DNA from: Terfezia claveryi
Taxonomy: Eukaryota > Ascomycota > Pezizomycetes > Pezizales > Pezizaceae
NCBI GenBank assembly: GCA_015179025.1
Contig: WHUX01000065.1
Coordinates: forward strand, 186,001 to 250,000
DNA length: 64,000 nucleotides
Reading direction: 5' to 3'
The position numbers were made by a program, and so were the translations under genes. The notes below the pieces were generated by a model. That model saw nothing but the letters and a program-made list of their open reading frames with translations, had not been told where the DNA came from and did not search any database. Below are positions 59,147 to 64,000 of this stretch, piece after piece (within the stretch, counting starts at the first letter, position 1; the number at the start of each line of letters is the position of its first letter).

Positions 59147-61210
59147 ATGCTTCTCAACCGGGTGAACGAGAGACAAGAGAACAGGGGATATCAATGGCGA
59201 GGCTTTGGTTTCCTGCCACGCAACCCATTTTCACGCAACAGGGAACAGCATGGTCATGAAGGACACCATACTTATGATTTTAGTGCAGTCGCCTCCGGTG
59301 CCACTTGGCTCGTTGCATGCACATTCATAGTAGCAATTGTCAATACGGATTGGACTCAAGAGCCAACACTTCTGAATTCACAGGAAATTAGACCTCCAGC
59401 TGATGATTTTGGACGGAGGTTTATAGCCGCGAATGATAGTTCGATTCACGTTAGTCTTACGCAAGGAGCGATTCGTATAAGATTGGGCTGACTTTGCGTC
59501 TTATAGTATGTTGGCCGCTGGGTTCCCTTAACTGTGGCCAGAGATGCTTCTTCTGTTTTAACTATCATAGTGCCTCTGTATCCCGGTATTTTTAAATTTT
59601 GTCTCTAGTTCAGGGTACAAAATCTAACAAAGTTTCATTGGTTATAGCATCTTATTTGGAACTTTGTCATAATTCTACAACTATTTCGATTGGATTGTCA
59701 GCTGCAGGATATGCAGATACATCCACAACCAGGATAGCCTTGCTCTACACGACTTCTCTAAATCACCCAAACCCAATTTACCAACCTATTTTGAATGTTC
59801 ACCCAGGCACCACGCCCCTAGCAGGCACCGAGGATATTTCTGGATGGAAGACTACGAGGGTTATATTCCCGCTCGCAAATGAAATTAGTAATCGTCATAA
59901 TATCGGTATTCTCGGCTTTTATGTGGACCCATATACACATGTTTTACCTGTTTCAGCAGATGCGGGCCTAGGAGGCAACGAGAACTCTATTACTATTACG
60001 TGCCCAAGTTCACGGAAACTAATTGAAGTTATCACAGATTCCATAACAGGAGAATTTGGCATGGGCCCGGGTGCTGGAGGTGAGGTTGAGGCCTCCTCAG
60101 AAAAGCTTGCCGCGGTCCACCCCTTGTTCCATTGGGGATGGAGAGTTGGCGAGGCGCTTGGCACGGATCGCAGAATTCTTGGGGTTGATGGTGTGTCTGT
60201 CCGGATGGTCGCTTGCTCATTGAAATATTAATGACCTCTAGGTATGTGCCTGGTATCTGATTGTCCGGGGCTACAGCATTCAAAACGGGGCTTGGGAGAC
60301 ATATATTTTCAAAGGTAGTAAGACCACCGCTTTTGGCAGGAGCCTGAGGCTATTATTCCACTTCAGAGGGCTAAAGTGCCTTGTAGTGGGCCTGCGGAAT
60401 CGAGATATGAAGATGCCCCCTGGGATTTCGCAGCTGAAAGACGTCCCGATGTGATAGTATGTTATGCTTTCTATAATCACTATTCAAGAATGTCTGACGG
60501 CATATTTCTAGGTTATAAGCCTTGGAAACACTGATGCGGTTTCTCTGTCAATTATAAAACGAATACCTGGGGTCGATACAACATTTGCAACTGGCGCTTT
60601 CATTAAGCGATTTGAAGATTCATATGTTAACTTTGTGAGGTCTATCCGAAACTTTGCCTATCCTGTACATTTCAACCCAATGTCTGGTCTGGAATACGAT
60701 ATTGAGGATGAGACCACCCTTCCTGCAGTGGAGATGCAATACGTTATCCCAATCTATCTCCTTTATCCTTTCAATGGTGGACAGCTTGCAGCATCCATAC
60801 CAAGGATAGCCGCCCGGCTTGCCAAAGGCGAAGAAGAGGGTTATCGAGGGGTTGCTGAAACAAAGATTTATACTGTGGATACTACCTCATGGATGAATAT
60901 GAAAGAAGGCGATTTAGAGCAGTGGTCGCTTATACCAATTCAAAATATATCACTCAACGGGAGTCAATTGAATGCCGTTGATACGTTGAGGCTCACCCCC
61001 ATAGGACATGAGAAAGCAGCGGTCTACCTTCAGCCAAGGCTTTGTCGATATCTTGCGAAAAATCCACGAATGGAGTGCGCAGATCTAGGGGAGCTTGATG
61101 GCGGGGTAACTAGAGGAATCCCCCCTCATGGGGCAGATCCGGACAGAGACAGGATGTTAAGGGAGGAAGCGAGGGCAAGGGAGAATAAGCTACGAGGGAA
61201 GTTTGGCTGA
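59147..61210 (+). CDS. SGNH-hydrolase/CE2-like membrane-anchored protein with a frameshift and altered active site
   Basis: Segments: 59147-59449, then 59507-60190 (containing an apparent one-base shift at the T run near 59597-59600), 60242-60252, 60340-60456 and 60512-61210. A single hydrophobic segment (ATWLVACTFIVAIV, about residue 50) suggests a signal anchor. The order matches CE2-like esterases: IHYVGRWVPL, then a beta domain with KSNKVSLVIASYL, the block I region VITDSITGEFG (Gly of GDS replaced by Thr, Ser kept), block III RPDVIVISLGNTD (family consensus NLGTND), and a last motif DTLRLTPIGH where the usual DxxH His is Arg. In-frame TAG TAA at 60316-60321 lie in what could be an 87-nt intron (60253-60339). 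Either the gene is decaying or the sequence has a one-base error. Catalysis is doubtful. Confidence 0.55.
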
Positions 61211-61639
61211 TGATTGAAGTACTTGCATGCGGAATGCACATGGTGGGTGATAAACAGAAGCAGCTCTGCCATGTCCGGCCTAAGAAGGCTCTTGTAGTAA
61301 ATCGGACCCCACAATATTTTCCTGTACTTGCTAAACTTAAAATGATTCTTGCCAATTGCTGAGGTTGTAGTGTGTAACGCCGGGTCTCCAGTCGGTGTGC
61401 AACCTGAGTCCCTCTCACATTGCCAGTCTAATCTCAAGTAGCGTATACGATATCTCTCTTCGATGCAGGTGATCAAGTATAATGATTTTCCACTCCCCTA
61501 TCGATGAAAACCACAACCACAGATCATTAATACTCTCTTTACCTCCCCCTGAGGAGAGCGTGAGATTATAGCAGCCTTTCCTGCCCAATCGTCGCTCATT
61601 TTTCAAACGCTCGGCAGATATTGTTCACTCCTTAGAAAC
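61211..61639. other. Short spacer
   Basis: Between the SGNH-like gene and the protease remnant. No catalytic DTG motif of the protease was found here. Confidence 0.35.
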
Positions 61640-61850
61640 AGCTTATTTGCTTCCTGATCTCCTTGCCGATTCGGTAGCCATATGGGCAAGGATACTGTGT
61701 GGGGGTGATGGAAGTTTGGAAGTCAACGATTACCAGTTCGCTGTCATTGAATCGAGCAACATGACAAGTGGGATGTTGGGTTTGGGAAAAGACTCGATAT
61801 TCCTAAAAAGGCTGTATGATGAGGAAAAATTGCAAGTCGATCCTTTGGAA
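61640..61850 (+). pseudogene. Aspartic protease (pepsin-like) fragment
   Basis: A plus-strand segment reads GSLEVNDYQFAV followed by SGMLGLGKDSIFLKRLYDEE, matching the middle of the N-lobe of fungal pepsin-like proteases (consensus xxFGxAxxxxxxxGILGLG). Just upstream, in another frame across the G run at 61699-61703, HMGKDTVW fits the preceding strand. Both active-site Asp regions are missing and the frame soon becomes unlike a protease, so this is a remnant. Confidence 0.45.
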
Positions 61851-62373
61851 GACAGGCAAAGCAGGGTCACGTGGGATATATCCAAACTCTGTATTTTCTC
61901 CATTATAATTTGGATGAGATACCTGTTTATACGATAATATTCTATGCTGCAACAATGCGAATTGGTACTTGGTCTTCCCAATTCCCCCCTTACATATTAC
62001 CAAGTAACTTTGCAAAACATCTCCGGTTTTCTCTTTGAGGCTTTGGCCGTTTTGGCCGTAGGCAAATTGAAGCAAACCTAGAGTAGCAGTACCGTGAAGG
62101 CACTAACGAACTGCGGAAACATACCCTTGGTGAAGTTCCAGCTCTCTGTCTTGTAATTAGAGAGGTTTTGGACCCCTGTAGAATAGCTTGTAACCACAGT
62201 AACGCGACTAACTAATGCACCTTCTGGGTTCGTGCTTAAGGTAGTCTCGAACCCGACCGCTCCTAGGTGCTTAAGGATGGCAGGGATTAAAAGATATCCA
62301 GATGACAACGATATCCAGACATCTTTTATGGATTTCTTGGCCCTATCTTCAATAACAAACATCTTAAGAGAGT
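61851..62373. other. Spacer left of the retrotransposon LTR
   Basis: A minus-strand frame spanning 62078-62434 crosses the LTR edge and therefore is not one gene. It may include a small relic, but I recognise no family. Confidence 0.35.
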
Positions 62374-62831
62374 TGTTGGAATGACCTTGTAGGAGTAGCA
62401 ACACTAGCGAGCGGATAAGATAGCTAATGATCAACGAAGAGTCACTTCACCAGTATGAGAACGTATGAGTTGTACGAGAACGTATGAGTTGTACGAGAAC
62501 GTATGAGTTGTACGAGAACGTATGAGTTGCTTATCACTTAACCTCTAAAGAAGAGGCAGTCAGGCCAGCTCTATATACACTTAAGGGATAATGCTAAAGA
62601 CTAAGTATTGCTGGAAAGCAGGAAATGCTGGAGATACGTGAGTGAGTGTCGCTGGCCGACATGACATCGGTGGCAGACATGACATATGTTAATGAATGTC
62701 ATTGTATGACCTGAGTAGCCGCAATGACATGAGTGGCAGACATGACATATGTTAATGAATGTCATTGTATGACCTGAGTAGCCGCAATGACATGAGTGGC
62801 AGACATATGTGAACTCACGTGCTTTTCAACA
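62374..62831 (-). repeat. 3' LTR of the copia element (458 bp) with internal tandem repeats
   Basis: The LTR is bounded by the 5-bp inverted ends TGTTG/CAACA. It contains a 19-nt unit repeated almost four times at 62457-62530 and a 63-nt unit repeated twice, essentially identically, at 62677-62739 and 62740-62802. Near-identity of the copies suggests recent origin. Confidence 0.75.
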
Positions 62832-62840
62832 CCCCTCCTC
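62832..62840 (-). other. Polypurine tract of the copia element
   Basis: GAGGAGGGG on the minus strand lies directly before the LTR start, the expected priming site for plus-strand DNA synthesis. Confidence 0.7.
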
Positions 62841-62931
62841 AGCAGATACTGCTGAATAGCAAGACGAACATGATTAGTCTCGTTAAAAACCTCAAAACCC
62901 AGTAGGAAAAAGCAGGTGAAAAGAGTGCTAA

Positions 62932-64000
62932 TCAAGATGTTCGCATTATTTGTTCCCTTAGAGTAAGAAAATGAGGCCGTGGCAGCGGCTTTGTGCAGAT
63001 ATCAGCTAAGTTGCTGTTACCTGGTATCCATAAGACGTTGATTTTGCCTGTTTCCACAAGATCTCTGATGTGGTGGTAGGCAACGTCTATATGTTTGCTT
63101 TTGTCACTGATACGGGGATTGTCTGTAAGATCAATAGTCCCGTTATTGTCAGCGTTTAAAGCAGAAGGAATCATAACATGGAGTTCTTTCAGTGCATTCT
63201 GCAACCAAATTAGCTGTTTGGAAGAGGTAGAAAGAGCGATGTATTCAGCCTCGACCGTAGAGGTTGAAACACAACGTTGCTTTACCGATCTCCAACAGAT
63301 TGTATTGCCAGCAATCTGAAATATGTTTCCCGTGGTGGATTTCCTGTCATTCCTATCACCAGCAAAGTCTGAATCAGAATAGCCCGATAAATTCACAACA
63401 TTATTATTGTTGTTTGGTAAGCTGAGCTTCTCATTGTTTAGTAAGCTGAGCTTCTTATAGGTGAGTTTCAGATTTCTCGTTCCTTTAAGGTAACGAAGAG
63501 TCTGTTTTAACATACCCATATGGATATTAGTGGGCTCTGACGAGAACTGAGAGAGAGAAGAAACGGTGAAGGCAAGATCGGGCCTGGTACCAATCACTAG
63601 GTACATAAGAGAGCCAATTATCTGCCTATAGTTGGAGGAATCAGCAAGGTCGTCTCCCTCACGGGCCTTTAGCAAATTCTTCAATCTGCTGGGATCCATG
63701 GGAAGAGAGACCAGGTTGCAATCTTGCAGTCCAAATTTTAGGAGCAATTGGTCAATATATGCTTGCTGTGAGAGGGTAACACAGTCAATATGCCATTCGA
63801 TCTGGATGCCCAGTAGCCAGCTTAGAGGACCGAGATCGCTGAGGTTGAACTCCTCCTTAAGGGAATTTTTCAATTTTTCCCTTTCTAAGCTGTTGGGACC
63901 CGCAAGAGTGATATCGTCCACATATATGGCGATAATCACTTGTAGTTTGACATGTATTAGTATACATGGATCAAAGTTTGCTGTCATGTATCCAAGTGGT
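62932..64000 (-). CDS. Copia pol polyprotein, C-terminal part (reverse transcriptase and RNase H), partial
   Basis: The frame is open from the window edge to a stop at 62932, giving over 350 residues. The reverse transcriptase YVDD box appears as AIYVDDITLAG, followed by FNLSDLGPLSWLLGIQI, IGSLMYLVIGTRPDLAF and the copia RNase H region: GYSDSDFAGDRNDRKSTTGN, STVEAEYIALS, and a closing KHIDVAYHHIRDLV with NLADICTKPLP. There are no stops or frameshifts. A short duplicated stretch (KLSLLNN/KLSLPNN, near 63410-63455) lies before RNase H. Reverse transcriptase copies the element's RNA and RNase H removes the RNA strand. Confidence 0.92.
   Translation of the reverse strand, partial: PLGYMTANFDPCILIHVKLQVIIAIYVDDITLAGPNSLEREKLKNSLKEEFNLSDLGPLSWLLGIQIEWHIDCVTLSQQAYIDQLLLKFGLQDCNLVSLPMDPSRLKNLLKAREGDDLADSSNYRQIIGSLMYLVIGTRPDLAFTVSSLSQFSSEPTNIHMGMLKQTLRYLKGTRNLKLTYKKLSLLNNEKLSLPNNNNNVVNLSGYSDSDFAGDRNDRKSTTGNIFQIAGNTICWRSVKQRCVSTSTVEAEYIALSTSSKQLIWLQNALKELHVMIPSALNADNNGTIDLTDNPRISDKSKHIDVAYHHIRDLVETGKINVLWIPGNSNLADICTKPLPRPHFLTLREQIMRTS

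Larger units (their letters stand above)
62374..64000 (-). mobile_element. Ty1/copia LTR retrotransposon, 3' end (continues beyond window)
   Basis: The minus strand carries the end of pol, a polypurine tract and a downstream LTR in the order of a copia element. The LTR begins TGTTG and ends CAACA in the plus-strand reading. The left flank is 62373 and back. The 5' part and the second LTR lie beyond the window, so target-site duplication cannot be checked. Confidence 0.85.

Noticed and set aside
60316..60340. 25-nt GT..AG stretch as a mini-intron in the SGNH-like gene
   Set aside because: Removing it would break the frame; an 87-nt intron from 60253 to 60339 removes the stops and keeps frame.
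62225..62262. tRNA-like GGTTCGAGAC box on the minus strand
   Set aside because: No acceptor, D or anticodon arms can be folded around it.
62078..62434. Minus-strand frame of 118 codons
   Set aside because: It crosses the LTR boundary at 62374, so it cannot be a single ancestral gene; part may be a relic but no family is visible.
1..64000. CRISPR array, rRNA, riboswitch or bacterial operon
   Set aside because: The window is eukaryotic with spliceosomal introns; no regularly spaced repeats with unique spacers and no rRNA sequence were seen.

Overview
The window is nuclear DNA from a filamentous ascomycete (Pezizomycotina). The genes carry short spliceosomal introns of about 50-140 nt, mostly GT..AG, with one GC..AG. 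Recognisable products are fungal or general eukaryotic: the CET1 RNA triphosphatase, SPT5, the TFIIH subunit TFB3, an RRN9-like Pol I factor, ATG28, a DUF3020 protein, a fungal cytochrome b5-acyl-CoA dehydrogenase fusion and a DCAF7/HAN11-type WD40 protein. I cannot name the class or species. Exon joins below were made by eye from splice signals and reading-frame continuity.

Layout. 1-9.4 kb: partial serine-rich protein (-), RRN9-like (+), a two-exon Crinkler-type (CRN) N-domain gene (+), an unrecognised ORF (-) and CET1 (-). 9.4-14.6 kb: a G-rich tract, then decayed transposon material: a pogo/Fot1-like transposase relic (-) beside a SANT-like/coiled-coil relic (+). 14.6-24.5 kb: DUF3020 protein, ATG28 and the b5-ACAD fusion, all +. 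24.5-28.1 kb: gene-poor, with a 47-nt minisatellite and an unknown degraded gene (-). 28.1-34.3 kb: TFB3 (+) convergent with glutaminyl-peptide cyclotransferase (-), then the WD40 gene (-). 35-45 kb: SPT5, an alpha/beta hydrolase and an F-box protein (+). 45-48.8 kb: gene-poor, with two possible secreted ORFs. 48.8-58.4 kb: a very large coiled-coil protein and an MFS transporter (+). 59-64 kb: an SGNH-hydrolase-like gene with a frameshift, an aspartic-protease remnant, and the 3' end of a Ty1/copia retrotransposon (-) with its LTR.

Several genes serve transcription: SPT5, TFB3 and CET1 all act on early Pol II transcripts (elongation, CTD kinase, capping) and RRN9 acts on Pol I. There is no sign of an operon or a biosynthetic cluster, so I read this as ordinary gene order interrupted by repeat islands. 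The most unusual items are the stand-alone CRN domain gene, the two-gene transposon relic, the divergent SGNH hydrolase, and several apparent one-base frameshifts, some at homopolymers, that could be assembly errors or real decay.
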